Positions 1 through 9,100 of a stretch of DNA of 21,720 nucleotides are shown here, one piece after another. Below the pieces are notes generated by a model. It made no database searches and was not told where the DNA came from. It saw only the letters and a program-made list of their open reading frames with translations. The first letter of the stretch is position 1, and each line of letters opens with the position of its first letter. This stretch comes from CAZVRZ01 sp964629965 (GTDB lineage: Bacteria > Chloroflexota > Anaerolineae > Anaerolineales > UBA4823). The DNA is taken from NCBI GenBank assembly GCA_964629965.1, contig CAZVRZ010000088.1, forward strand, positions 1 through 21,720. Direction: 5' to 3'. Position numbers and translations under genes: made by a program.

Positions 1-2
1 CG

Positions 3-626
3 CCGCACCTGGCGCGCCAGGAGATGGGGCAAGCCGCCCGCAGCCTGGCGCTGTATGTGCTGGTGGACCGTTCTGGTTCGATGGATTCCTACGAGCAGGC
101 TGTACGACAGGCGTTGATGACTATCTACCTGGCCGCCGTGCAGGTCGGTATCCCGATTGGCATGGCCTACTTCGGCGAAGATGACTTCTACTCTGGCGAC
201 TCACCCCTGCCGCCCGACCGCATCACGGTTGAGCAAACGGTGGCCGAAGTTGCCCCGCTCTCTTCCAACAACAACGAGCTGGCCAAGGCGCTGATCGCCG
301 GCTACACCGGCTGGTCGTGTGAGGAATACCTGGACTGGGGTTTGCGCATGGCGGAAGCCGAACTGCGTACCCGGCCAGAACGCCTGCGGGTGCTGCTGAT
401 AGCCCATGATGGGGAACCGGTCTATCACAGCCGGACTGTCTCTGATTGGGAACTGTCCCTGGCGCACCTGCGAGCATTGGAAAAGGCTGGGATTACACCA
501 ATCGGCGTGCATCTCGGCAACGAGAATCTCGAAAAACTCAACAAGCTGTTCACCCGTCTGGTGAATTGTCCAGATGGAAACGCGCTGCCCGATAAGTTGG
601 GCAGTATGCTGAGAAGTTTGGCGTAA
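3..626 (+). CDS. VWA-domain protein, 5' end outside the window
   Basis: The frame is open from base 3 to the TAA at 624-626. The ATG at 24 has AGGAG directly against it with no spacer, so I think the gene starts upstream of the window. The visible part is most of a von Willebrand factor A domain: a beta strand leads into the metal-ion-dependent adhesion motif DRSGSM (residues 15-20 counted from the ATG at 24), and a later beta strand ends in an Asp of the HDGEP type (about residue 129). VWA domains of this kind bind Mg2+ and partner proteins, often as a subunit beside an AAA+ ATPase (family knowledge); no such partner is visible here. There is no signal peptide in the visible part, so it is probably cytoplasmic. 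A GC-rich hairpin follows 5 bases after the stop. The VWA call is fairly secure; the role is unknown. Confidence 0.8.
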   Translation, partial: PHLARQEMGQAARSLALYVLVDRSGSMDSYEQAVRQALMTIYLAAVQVGIPIGMAYFGEDDFYSGDSPLPPDRITVEQTVAEVAPLSSNNNELAKALIAGYTGWSCEEYLDWGLRMAEAELRTRPERLRVLLIAHDGEPVYHSRTVSDWELSLAHLRALEKAGITPIGVHLGNENLEKLNKLFTRLVNCPDGNALPDKLGSMLRSLA

Positions 627-631
627 CGATC

Positions 632-660
632 ATAGGAGGCGGCTACCTGCCGCCTCCTAT
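632..660 (+). terminator. 12-bp perfect hairpin after the VWA gene
   Basis: Arms 632-643 (ATAGGAGGCGGC) and 649-660 are exact reverse complements around a 5-base loop, starting 5 bases after the stop of the VWA gene. No T-run follows, so it may be a weak or factor-assisted terminator or an mRNA 3'-end stabiliser rather than a classical intrinsic terminator. Confidence 0.6.
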
Positions 661-722
661 CCTGGACTTATTTGCGAAGTCATTTATCCACCCCATTCAA
701 AACCTGATGAAAGGAAGGTTCT

Positions 723-1211
723 ATGATAACAAACACCCCCTCAACCTCCATTCAAAACCCGGCCACCCGGCTGGAGCAAGAGCGCGACCAGATGTTGGTT
801 GCACTGGATCGCTCTGTCACCCAGGGAAACATTCTGCATTGTTTCCCTGTAGTTCAACGCGCCCGTGCGCAGGCAGACAGTGAATACGCCGAATGGTTGG
901 CGCAATTGTCTGCTTGGGAAGATGCCCTTGATGCGGCCCTCCAATTACCCGTTCAGGAACGCGGGCGTGACGGTTCCCCGCTGGTGCGAAAGGGTGAAGC
1001 CGGCCTCTACCCGGAAGGCGAGCGCATCGTTTTGCTGGCGCAGGATTACGACTGGGGCGACTTAGGTGCCCGTGTCCGGTTCTGTGATTCGCCGGAGAAC
1101 GAACAGGTCATTACGGATGATGAACTGCTGCGGGCATTGCAGCGCGTCTGCGCAATCCTGGCCTCCCCGCTGCAACCGCCGGCGTTTGATTTCAGCGCCA
1201 GCCTCTCCTGA
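723..1211 (+). CDS. Unrecognised 162-aa protein
   Basis: ATG at 723 is preceded by a good Shine-Dalgarno site GGAAGG (713-718) with a 4-base gap, which fixes the start. The product is 162 aa, soluble, with no membrane segment or signal peptide. It starts with a polar, Ser/Thr/Asn-rich stretch, continues as Gln/Glu/Arg-rich helix (about residues 15-75), and holds a more beta-like middle around GERIVLLAQDYDWGD (about 99-113). I do not recognise the family. It lies 96 bp after the VWA gene behind a hairpin and just before a 116-aa gene on the same strand, so the last two probably share a transcript. It ends in TGA at 1209-1211, which overlaps a CTG codon of the next frame. I see no catalytic motif and assign no function. 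Confidence 0.75.
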   Translation: MITNTPSTSIQNPATRLEQERDQMLVALDRSVTQGNILHCFPVVQRARAQADSEYAEWLAQLSAWEDALDAALQLPVQERGRDGSPLVRKGEAGLYPEGERIVLLAQDYDWGDLGARVRFCDSPENEQVITDDELLRALQRVCAILASPLQPPAFDFSASLS

Positions 1212-1225
1212 TCGCCGAAAATCGG

Positions 1226-1576
1226 GTGGCACAGGTACGCCGGTATGGCTGGCTGGTGCGCTTTCCTGATCCGCTGAAATTTACGCCCAGTTACCTGAAC
1301 CACCTTTTTGGGCCAGCAATCTCGTTTGCCCCAAAGGTACAGGTCGAATACCGGCGTGAAGTGGAGTTGTACATCTGGGCCTGCCCGCGCCAGTTTTCGC
1401 TTTCCAATGTCACCCGCCAGCGGGCTGACCTGAGTGCGATCAACCACCCGCTCAGCCCCCGGCCGCTGGAGATGCACATCCTGACCCCCGACCTGACCTA
1501 CGCCGAGCAGCTCGTCGAAGCGAAAATCGGGGTGATTGGGTACGACCTGAAGAAGGATGCGGTATTTGTTCCGTAA
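1226..1576 (+). CDS. Unrecognised 116-aa protein, GTG start uncertain
   Basis: Open frame ending in TAA at 1574-1576. GTG at 1226 is the first conventional start, giving 116 aa, but no Shine-Dalgarno site precedes it. The frame is open back to a TGA at 1187-1189, and the codons from CTG 1208 read as plausible protein (LIAENRVAQVRRYGW). A CTG start at 1208 overlapping the previous stop (CTGA) with translational coupling is therefore an alternative. The product has many aromatic residues and prolines, looks mixed alpha/beta, and has no membrane segment. It carries no motif I recognise. It is the last gene of the plus-strand group and is followed 33 bases later by a strong hairpin. It is probably made together with the 162-aa protein; function unknown. 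Confidence 0.6.
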   Translation: MAQVRRYGWLVRFPDPLKFTPSYLNHLFGPAISFAPKVQVEYRREVELYIWACPRQFSLSNVTRQRADLSAINHPLSPRPLEMHILTPDLTYAEQLVEAKIGVIGYDLKKDAVFVP

Positions 1577-1609
1577 GGAGCAGCGCAGCCAAATCAACTA
1601 ACTGAATAA

Positions 1610-1651
1610 AACGAAAACGGGCTGAACATTTTAATCCAGCCCGTTTTCGTT
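1610..1651. terminator. Bidirectional terminator between convergent genes
   Basis: Arms 1610-1624 (AACGAAAACGGGCTG) and 1637-1651 are perfect 15-bp reverse complements with a 12-base loop. The stem lies between the convergent stops of the 116-aa gene (1576) and the DUF262 gene (1653). On the minus strand the stem is followed by TTTTATT, a fair U-tract, so it should end the defence transcript. On the plus strand the tract is T-rich as well. Confidence 0.85.
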
Positions 1652-1652
1652 G

Positions 1653-4034
1653 TTAATCTTGGATTAGGGCTTTATCCAGTGCTTTGAGATGTGCTTTGAT
1701 ATATGAACGGCTTGACCATATCTCAAAGAAATTAGCTTTCACAGAATAACCAATATCTGTCAATTTGGATTCAAGACCAGAAATTTCAATGGAGTCAGTC
1801 TTTGCGATTTGAATTTGATAGCCTTCATTTTCACTTAACACAGAAACCGTCACTTCCTTACCGCGGAAGCTGCCGCTCAAGCGAAGATGTGGCTCCGAGT
1901 AGGTGTCAGTCACTTCCCAATACCATGGTCGTAAACTTGTGAAAATATCCTTTAACTCAATATAGAGGTGGTATGTAAACAGCTCTGCATGGTAGCCATT
2001 CAATTGGGACCTCCTAAGTAGATACAGGACACCCCGTGTGTCTTTACGGATATAATTCTTCTCACAATATGTGAAAGCCTGTGTACAGTGCATCAAAGCG
2101 TCACTCCAAGATTCATGCCCTTGACTGGCATCAATGATGCTCCTAAGTTGTAACGCGAGATCTTCACCCAAGTCCAACCGATCCCATAATTGTTTCAAGA
2201 ATTCACGCGGCTCCGGTTTGCTTCCTGTGCCTCTAAGTAAACGTTTCCAGCTCGTTTCATCAGTCACAGTATTGACGAGGAAAGAGTGATTTTGCCCTCT
2301 TGGCAGCAAATAATCGCCAAAGCTCAATAATGCTCGCTGCCAGAGATACTCTCCAGGATCAATCAGGCCAGCAGATGAGAAGGTCTTTTCGGCCAGGGTC
2401 AGGTATCGCTCAAAGTTAGCTTGTAGTGTTTTATGTAAATCTGTATCCCAGAGGCTTGGATCCGAATCATGACTGGCCATAAAAGCGCCGGAAAAATCCA
2501 GGAGGAATCCTATCTGTCCACGGAAGTAGCCGTGTTGTTCGGCACGGTCTATCAGTTTCCGCCACCCGTTTTCGGCCAATATCAACGCAGCCTTGAGCTT
2601 TTCCTCAGCTATCTGAGCTTCGAAGAAGCCGGAGACAACTTTTCCGGCCTGAGCAAAATGGCTTAGTATATCATCTGCGTTTTCAAGCAATCCATCAAGT
2701 CCACGAATGCTGCGCTGGAAATCATCAACGCGGTTGTAGATGGTATTGATAGACAGGTTGTAGAAAATCCGCATCCATTCCTGAAAAGCGGTAGAATCGA
2801 TTAAGTCGTGATACTTGTCAACGAATTTGACATACGCTGCAAATTGAATGATCTCCGTGTACGAAAGCCTTGCTGCGCCATTTAACGCAATTTTGCCGAA
2901 AAATGCTCCTTCATCGAAATAGCTATGGTCTGGAAGGAAACTTGAGAGGGCACCACTCTCATTGCTCCATGAATCGAGCAGGTGGATGAGCGTCAACGTG
3001 AAGCGCTCATCAAGCCAGCCACGTTCATGGAAATCTGTGTAGGATGGTACTTCTCGCCCTTTTCTCAATATGTCCACATCCTCCAGATAAGGTTCGTCAT
3101 CCGGAGTACGAGTGACCAGGGCGACAGCACGAGCGAGATTCATGAACGCCTCATCATATTGATGGCTTTTTGGGTCTCTAAGCTTCCAGAAAAGATCGGT
3201 CCAAGCAGTATCCATGCGGCGAGCGACATATTCTGCTGCACTGAAATTTTGCCCAGCAAGAGCAAAGAAATTTCCATCAAATTGGCTCTTGAGTTTTTCT
3301 TCGTAACGAGCTTTGAAGGTTTCAAACGGGGTCAGCGGCTTGCCTCGGGCATTCATTTTGATGTAGAGGTCGTCTGAGAGGCCAAAGTTCTCCAAATCGA
3401 GTAGTTGGAATGTGATGGCAGGATGCTTTTCGTCAATCAAGCGCGCAAACAGGCCGTTTGAGGAGACAAACCGCCGATGGATGGCATCGAGCATGTTAAG
3501 CACGGATTGAATGGTGGGATCGAGCCGCCAACTGCGAAAATACCAGGGCCGGTCAGTAATCAGGGTTGTAATTGGATGTTCGTCACCTGGGACATCTTCT
3601 GGCCGAAGCGTTGGTCGAAAGCGAACCAATTGATCAAAAAAGTCGTTGCTACTCGGTCGTACGCCGTAGGTGAACTTAGCATGCTTTCCAGCGACAAACA
3701 TCCTCTCAAATTCCACCCATTCTTCGTCCCGCCAGGCAAGATACCAATGCAGTAAAAAGAGCGTAGTCAATCGCTGCTGACCGTCCAGGGGGAGGAAACG
3801 GGTTTGATGCTGGATTTCTTCAACGCTGCCGTAGATGAAATCAAGATTCAATGGCAAGGTCGGATCATCGACGGGTTTCCTTAACGCTTCATCTAAGGCT
3901 CTCAGGAACAGATCCCGTACTGTGCTTTCTGCCGGACGTCCCTGGGCATAGTCTCGCTGAATCATGGGAATTTGGATTCGCCCGTGCCGATTTAGAAGTT
4001 GCTTATAAATGATCTGGCTGTTGTGGTTCATCAT
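1653..4034 (-). CDS. DUF262 protein (GmrSD-like family), no HNH visible
   Basis: I chose ATG 4034 rather than the in-frame ATG at 4055, because AGGAAGGG lies directly before it and the ATG overlaps the TGA of the upstream gene (ATGA). This gives 793 aa. The N-terminal 250 residues are a DUF262 (ParB/Srx-like) domain: IPMIQRDYAQGR at about 22-33, the signature DGQQRLTT at 84-91, and the MNARGKPLTPFETFKA motif at about 227-242. In GmrSD type IV restriction enzymes this fold binds and hydrolyses NTP, and the partner HNH domain (DUF1524) cuts modified DNA. The remaining 540 residues are long and mostly helical, with a more beta-rich end. I see no HNH or other nuclease motif in them, so this is probably a regulatory or specificity partner of the DUF262-HNH protein coupled to it. 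The gene is more AT-rich than the Res and SNF2 genes. It is the last gene before the shared terminator. Confidence 0.88.
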   Translation of the reverse strand: MMNHNSQIIYKQLLNRHGRIQIPMIQRDYAQGRPAESTVRDLFLRALDEALRKPVDDPTLPLNLDFIYGSVEEIQHQTRFLPLDGQQRLTTLFLLHWYLAWRDEEWVEFERMFVAGKHAKFTYGVRPSSNDFFDQLVRFRPTLRPEDVPGDEHPITTLITDRPWYFRSWRLDPTIQSVLNMLDAIHRRFVSSNGLFARLIDEKHPAITFQLLDLENFGLSDDLYIKMNARGKPLTPFETFKARYEEKLKSQFDGNFFALAGQNFSAAEYVARRMDTAWTDLFWKLRDPKSHQYDEAFMNLARAVALVTRTPDDEPYLEDVDILRKGREVPSYTDFHERGWLDERFTLTLIHLLDSWSNESGALSSFLPDHSYFDEGAFFGKIALNGAARLSYTEIIQFAAYVKFVDKYHDLIDSTAFQEWMRIFYNLSINTIYNRVDDFQRSIRGLDGLLENADDILSHFAQAGKVVSGFFEAQIAEEKLKAALILAENGWRKLIDRAEQHGYFRGQIGFLLDFSGAFMASHDSDPSLWDTDLHKTLQANFERYLTLAEKTFSSAGLIDPGEYLWQRALLSFGDYLLPRGQNHSFLVNTVTDETSWKRLLRGTGSKPEPREFLKQLWDRLDLGEDLALQLRSIIDASQGHESWSDALMHCTQAFTYCEKNYIRKDTRGVLYLLRRSQLNGYHAELFTYHLYIELKDIFTSLRPWYWEVTDTYSEPHLRLSGSFRGKEVTVSVLSENEGYQIQIAKTDSIEISGLESKLTDIGYSVKANFFEIWSSRSYIKAHLKALDKALIQD

Positions 4035-5815
4035 TTCCCTTCCTGTTTTCCGCAAAAGAAATCAGCCAGCACTTTGGTAATGGCCGCTTGATAACCCTGC
4101 TGATCCTCCTCACTCCAGAACATTACATTGTCCACTTGTGGGCTGTAACACTTCAAAAAGACATTCCGAGTGCAGAGAGGCACGAAGGTGCCATGTTGGT
4201 CGAGTTTCAAGATCTCATGCCGCTTGACCGCAAACACGGCATTCTTGTAGCTTCGGTTCGTACTCTTGTCGAGTAAAGTCAAATTGGCAATGCCGTGTAC
4301 AGCCTCTCCTTCTGTGGCTTCTCCGAAATGTTGGAGAATCTCATCGTAGAGAGAATCAAACCTGTCATTCGTGGCTTCAACCTGAGAGAGTCCCACAAAG
4401 TCTTCAATTTTGCTACAAAGATCAGGGGCCGTTCCTTGTACTTCCAGGTACCTGCGACAATTTTCCAACCATTCCTTGCGCTGATGGTAGCGTTCAGGTT
4501 TGTCGTCGGCTACAGACCGAATATGTTCGATATCCCATTGCTCTTTCTTGAAACTGTCAAATTGAAAACGCAAATTTGACCGGTGGTTTTGAAGCAAGGT
4601 TGCCACATTGAAAAGGAGCAGGGTGGCTGCGATACTCTGGTTCTTCGAACCGTAGGTAAGTGCTTCTAGGTGATCTTCAACATTCAATCGCACAGTGTTC
4701 TCATCGGATGATTCAAGTTTGTTTTTGCCAATCACATGGCGGAAGATTTCACCTCGCAAAAGCTGCTCGAATGTGCTCTTTGTACAATCCTGGGATAGTG
4801 CTCGAATTCTTTCGATGGGCATTTCCTGGCTGATGAGAAAACCAACCATATGATAGAGGGTGCGATCCTCAAACCATTCCTCTAGCATATAGTAGGTCTG
4901 TTTAATCTTGAGCCACTCGCTTTCCGGTGTTGCGCCGCCTTCTTTCAGCCGTTGATTGAAAGTGTAGAAAAGTCCATAATCATCGTTTGCCATTTCATCC
5001 GACATGCCTTCCGCCCGGGCAACCAACTCGAAGATAAAACCGATGCGGTTTTGGCCTAAAGGAGACTGGTTGCTGAGGAAATACCAGAAGTCATCGGATT
5101 GGAGTCCCTTTTCTAGTTGGTCCCATTCATAGGCAATGCGCATCTGCACGTTTGCGGCATCCTTATCGTCCTGCCCAGTGCGGCGCAAGAAGAGGGCGCG
5201 GATCAATTCGTCATTAGTCAGGGGAATTTTGCCGACATTGAGACGGGTAAAGGCATCTACCGGATTGTCACCCTCTGACAACTCAAACCAGATAACCTTT
5301 GTTTTATTGAGGAGGGCCGACTTGATCGCCTCGACTTCGCTCTCGTGTTGATTAAACCAATCCTCGATAGCTCGGATGGCTTTATACAAGTGGAAATAAT
5401 CCACATTGTTGTTAGCGGCTTCATCACTGGGGGCTATCAAGAATTCATCCAGGCTCGGGCGAGTTTCGTAGGCTAAGGTGAAGAGCTTTTGCTGGAATTT
5501 CTCAATCAACCGCTCATTAAAGTAGCGCAGGATGAGCAGTAGCGTTGTCAGTCTTTGCTGTCCATCCACTACTTCAAATGTACCATCCTGTCGTACCTTG
5601 ATCACAAGCGGCTGTAGGCAGTAAAACTCTTCTGGCTGGGGGTTTGGTCGTTGCGTAAACTCACGAATGTCCTCTAGCAATTGGGCAACTTGAAGCGATA
5701 GCCAGCGGTATCCGCGCTGATAAGCGGGAACAAAGAATTTTAATGACATCTTGGTTGTAGGATCTACTCTTAACTCATCAACTGTTTTCAAGCATATTTG
5801 CTGTCCATTCATCAT
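4031..5815 (-). CDS. DUF262-HNH (DUF1524-like) nuclease, GmrSD-type
   Basis: 594 aa from ATG 5815, with GAGGA 8-10 bases upstream; a second ATG follows directly. The N-terminal DUF262 domain shows FVPAYQRGYRW (28-38), DGQQRLTT (84-91) and FTRLNVGKIPLT (189-200) followed by NDELIRA. These are the NTP-binding and structural signatures of the family. The C-terminal part carries an HNH-type core: WDIEHI (427-432, His431 as candidate catalytic His), then NLTLLDKSTNRSYKN (511-525) and a KR pair, as in DUF1524. Fused DUF262-DUF1524 enzymes are GmrSD-like, NTP-dependent endonucleases that cut DNA carrying modified bases (family knowledge). The gene overlaps the next DUF262 gene by four bases, so the two are made together. 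No membrane segment is present; it should act in the cytoplasm. The gap upstream (5816-6195) may give the pair its own promoter. Confidence 0.88.
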   Translation of the reverse strand: MMNGQQICLKTVDELRVDPTTKMSLKFFVPAYQRGYRWLSLQVAQLLEDIREFTQRPNPQPEEFYCLQPLVIKVRQDGTFEVVDGQQRLTTLLLILRYFNERLIEKFQQKLFTLAYETRPSLDEFLIAPSDEAANNNVDYFHLYKAIRAIEDWFNQHESEVEAIKSALLNKTKVIWFELSEGDNPVDAFTRLNVGKIPLTNDELIRALFLRRTGQDDKDAANVQMRIAYEWDQLEKGLQSDDFWYFLSNQSPLGQNRIGFIFELVARAEGMSDEMANDDYGLFYTFNQRLKEGGATPESEWLKIKQTYYMLEEWFEDRTLYHMVGFLISQEMPIERIRALSQDCTKSTFEQLLRGEIFRHVIGKNKLESSDENTVRLNVEDHLEALTYGSKNQSIAATLLLFNVATLLQNHRSNLRFQFDSFKKEQWDIEHIRSVADDKPERYHQRKEWLENCRRYLEVQGTAPDLCSKIEDFVGLSQVEATNDRFDSLYDEILQHFGEATEGEAVHGIANLTLLDKSTNRSYKNAVFAVKRHEILKLDQHGTFVPLCTRNVFLKCYSPQVDNVMFWSEEDQQGYQAAITKVLADFFCGKQEGK

Positions 5816-6195
5816 TACGGTATTCCTCGGTGTGCTACTCTTGAAATGGTACGTAAGAAGCGTCCACTCGCTCCCCTCTGGATGAAATTAACTTGGCTTG
5901 GGCTAGTTCGCAAATTCAATCTCATCCCGATAATTATTGTACTATGTCTAGCGAGTATACGTCATCGAACAAATGAAACAACTGGCAGTTAATGGGCAAG
6001 GATTGAACTGCTATATCCAGAGGGTTGTTCGCAAAAGTTATTCGCGCCAAATTCAATAAAACATTAAACTGCCAGTTGTAAAACTTACTCCAGGCCAATT
6101 CGGGTTGATATGAAAATAGGTCGCCATTTTTCACCCACCAGAGTGTTGCCAAAAAGGCGTCCATTTAGGGGTAAAACGATAAAAAGCTTTAGGGA
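5816..6195. other. 380-bp gap between the PIN gene and the DUF262 pair
   Basis: No gene here is convincing. A 76-codon minus-strand frame (6164-5934) has no Shine-Dalgarno site and resembles no family I know. The gap contains the inverted repeat listed separately. On the minus strand, TATACT (5954-5959) with TTGTTT 16 bases upstream could be a weak promoter for the DUF262 pair, leaving a leader of about 130 bases. Near 6165-6195 the sequence TTTAGGG occurs twice as a short direct repeat. I see no clear terminator after the PIN gene. Confidence 0.4.
5978..6079. repeat. Nested inverted repeat, about 102 bp (MITE-like or structured RNA)
   Basis: The outer arms ACAACTGGCAGTTAATG (5978-5994) and 6062-6079 are reverse complements except for one extra T. 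Each arm also contains an 11-base palindrome, AACTG-S-CAGTT. A second inner pair, ATTGAA (6002-6007) and TTCAAT (6052-6057), continues the symmetry. A short non-coding element with terminal inverted repeats, or a long RNA hairpin, would look like this. I see no clear target-site duplication. Confidence 0.5.
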
Positions 6196-9100
6196 TCATC
6201 CGACCGTATGCATAACTCCAGACCAAAGCGTTATTTGATTGACCAGATCGTCGCGTTGAACTGGCGTCACAACCATGTAGCTCTTTAGTAAGTGAATAAG
6301 TTTATTCACAACTCTTTGCCGGCTTCGCCCATGACAAATCGCCGGTAAAACCTGATCCATAACTAACATCTTCTGCTCCCTGGAAAGTGCAGAAAGCCAT
6401 ATCCTAGCTAATAATTTGGCAGTCAGGGGGATAGCGGATTCCTCGTTCGCGCTTGGTCCATACAAGCCCTTCAATAGGGATTTCATGCGATGATCGGATA
6501 TGCTTTTGGTTATATCCAGCGTATCGAGGATCAAATTTTCATTTATCGCGGTAAAGTGATAGTTGGCTTCTAAAAGCCTGGCGCAAGCGCTAATATAGGT
6601 TTTGCGGTCGATGATGCCTCTGTTTTCCATATCCATAAGGACAGTCTGGGTCCAAAACCCCATGACTTTATGTTGTTCTTCTGCATACTGCCTCATTTTT
6701 GCATCGTCAGCCCAAAGTTTAGTTTGTGTAGTGTGCGCAACCAGAATACTGGAAATGGACTCTGTTCCAATACTGGTTTTGGGATCCCTGGCCGTTTCCA
6801 GGTATTTGGCAGATTCAGCCGGTATCGGAATTACTTGACAAAATTCGCGGCAAAATTCAATCAACTCCTGCAAAAATTGTATATTCCTTTCTATGACATC
6901 TGGCGGTGTCTCCGTGACAAAAAAACGGCCTTCATGAAACCCAACGGATTTTCTCCCTTTTTTTAGCTCAAGCCCCCTATCAGCCAGTGAAATCTCCAGT
7001 TCATCAAGTAGTGCCTGTGATATGTAAATCTTCTTGAAGCGAGTTGAAATCGAGGATCGCAATTCCAAGTAAGACATGCTCAGTAATGCGGTTATATCCA
7101 GAGTGATATCTTCAGCTGATTGAATGGTCTTCAATTGCTTCCCTTGATCTTCTACTGTTCCCGTACTGGCATAAATTTTTTGGCTGAGCAAACCTTGTAA
7201 AGACGTGTAAACATCCACCAGCCTGCGGTTGATTAGCACAGAAAATTGCTCTACTGAAATAGCGCCTTGTTCATAGAACTTGTAAGCCGTATCTGTTAGA
7301 GAGCTGTCTTGATAAAGGAAGGAGAAGAACTGCGAAAGGTCATTATTTATAATCTGCATCTTGTGGATGCCAGGGTGATCTGGAAACCTTGTACTATATT
7401 CTTCGAAGGTTTCCTGCAAAGCTCGAACGTAGAGACTTTGTATTTCGGTTATTCTATATTCCAAATTTTCTAGCGGCCCTGTTTTAAATGCAATTACATC
7501 GCCAACAGAGTGATCAACGAGTAATTTTCCAATGGAAGAATCTGGCTGAAATTCCCAACTGGCGCCGCTTTTTAAATTCTCTGAAACAATCTTCACCCAC
7601 CTGGTTGTATTATCGCCAACTAATTGAACGGCTGTATTGGTTGCAATTTTTGAAAAAGTAAGATTTTCCAAATCATCATCCACCCTAAAGAATAACGAGA
7701 CATATGCAATGTGGATTTCTGGTATCTCTTGTCCTAGATATCTTGCGCGATAAGCGATCTCAATAGCGGTTTGGGATTCTCCTAGAAAAACGTATAACTC
7801 TGCCACCAGCATGATTTCGCCAGGATCACTAAGCTTATAAACATCTACTGTTTCCAGAATCTCTTTCGCCCTATGTCTGTTTCCTTGCCGGTATTCCAAC
7901 CTGGCGCATTGCAAAAGATGAGATAAACGGGCAGGTTCGATTTTTGTTAATAATATTTCTAGTTCAAGAGCAGTTTTTAGATCGCCAAAATACTCTGCTA
8001 ACCATGCCTCAATATGAATAATGGCCGGATCAAGATTTCCCTGTTCTCTTAGTTGTCTGGAAACACGATAAGTATCCGCGTAACGATTGGCGCCATAGAG
8101 GGCTTGCACATAAGAGCGCGCTAATGGCTTATCTTCCCAAAAATCTACCCCTGCTTTGTCGAACCATTCAGCAGCCAGATCGAAGTCTCGATGTATGTAG
8201 TAAAGAGTAGCAAACCTAAGACTAATTTCAAGCCGAGATTCAGCCTCACTTGCTAATTTGTAGGCTTCGCTAAGGTAGAAGACAGATTCGTCAATGTGGT
8301 GTTGTAGCTCCGCTATAAAAGACACGGCTTTGTATATTTCGATCGTTTGGCCAGCTTCCAACAATCCATTTTTAATCTTGTTAGCCTCGTCAATGTCGCC
8401 TTTTTGTATCCAGGCATCTGCCCTGATCACACTTGCTCTTATGATATCAGCACCCTTATCTGCCTCCAGATATCGGTTCATTAGATTGAGAGCTTGATCC
8501 GGTTCTCCAACGCTTGAAGATGCTTTGGCGTAGGCAAATACAAGGTTATCATCCAAACAAAAAGGCTCCGGGATTTTGCTGAAAAGATCCAGAGCACACC
8601 GGTAATCATGATCTAGTATTGCTAAGATTCCCCTGTTATGTAATGCGCTGATATTATCTGGGCTGTATTTCAAAATAGTATCCCAGTCATCTTTGGCTAA
8701 GTTAAGATTTCCACTAACAAAATGCAAGTTGGCTCTCGCTAAAATTACTTGCCTAAAAACGACATCCGCATCACCCTTTTGCGCCACTTCCAGGGCTGTA
8801 TTCACTAGTTGAAGTGCTTCATCAAGAATCTTTGCCCAATTATCACACCGGCGGCGTAAAAAAGGCAAGTTCTCTTGGTTTGACCCTAAACAATCATTAA
8901 TTAGAACCTGTGCCAGGTTTAGGTTCCCTTGCCAGTCATTTGGATCTTGTGCCAGGCAGAGACGATAGTATTCAATTGCCCTTGGGTAATCTTTTACCTG
9001 GTTGAATATATTCCCTAACGTACGCACATAGTCAATATTGTTGATAAATTCAGAATTGATGATTCCATCCAATTCCAAGAAATTTTGCTTAGTTGCCAGG

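Noticed and set aside
4034..4055. Upstream ATG at 4055 for the second DUF262 protein
   Set aside because: It adds seven residues inside the previous gene with no ribosome site, whereas ATG 4034 has AGGAAGGG and an ATGA overlap.
5934..6164. 76-codon minus-strand frame in the gap
   Set aside because: No ribosome site, no family resemblance, and part of it is encoded by the inverted-repeat arms.
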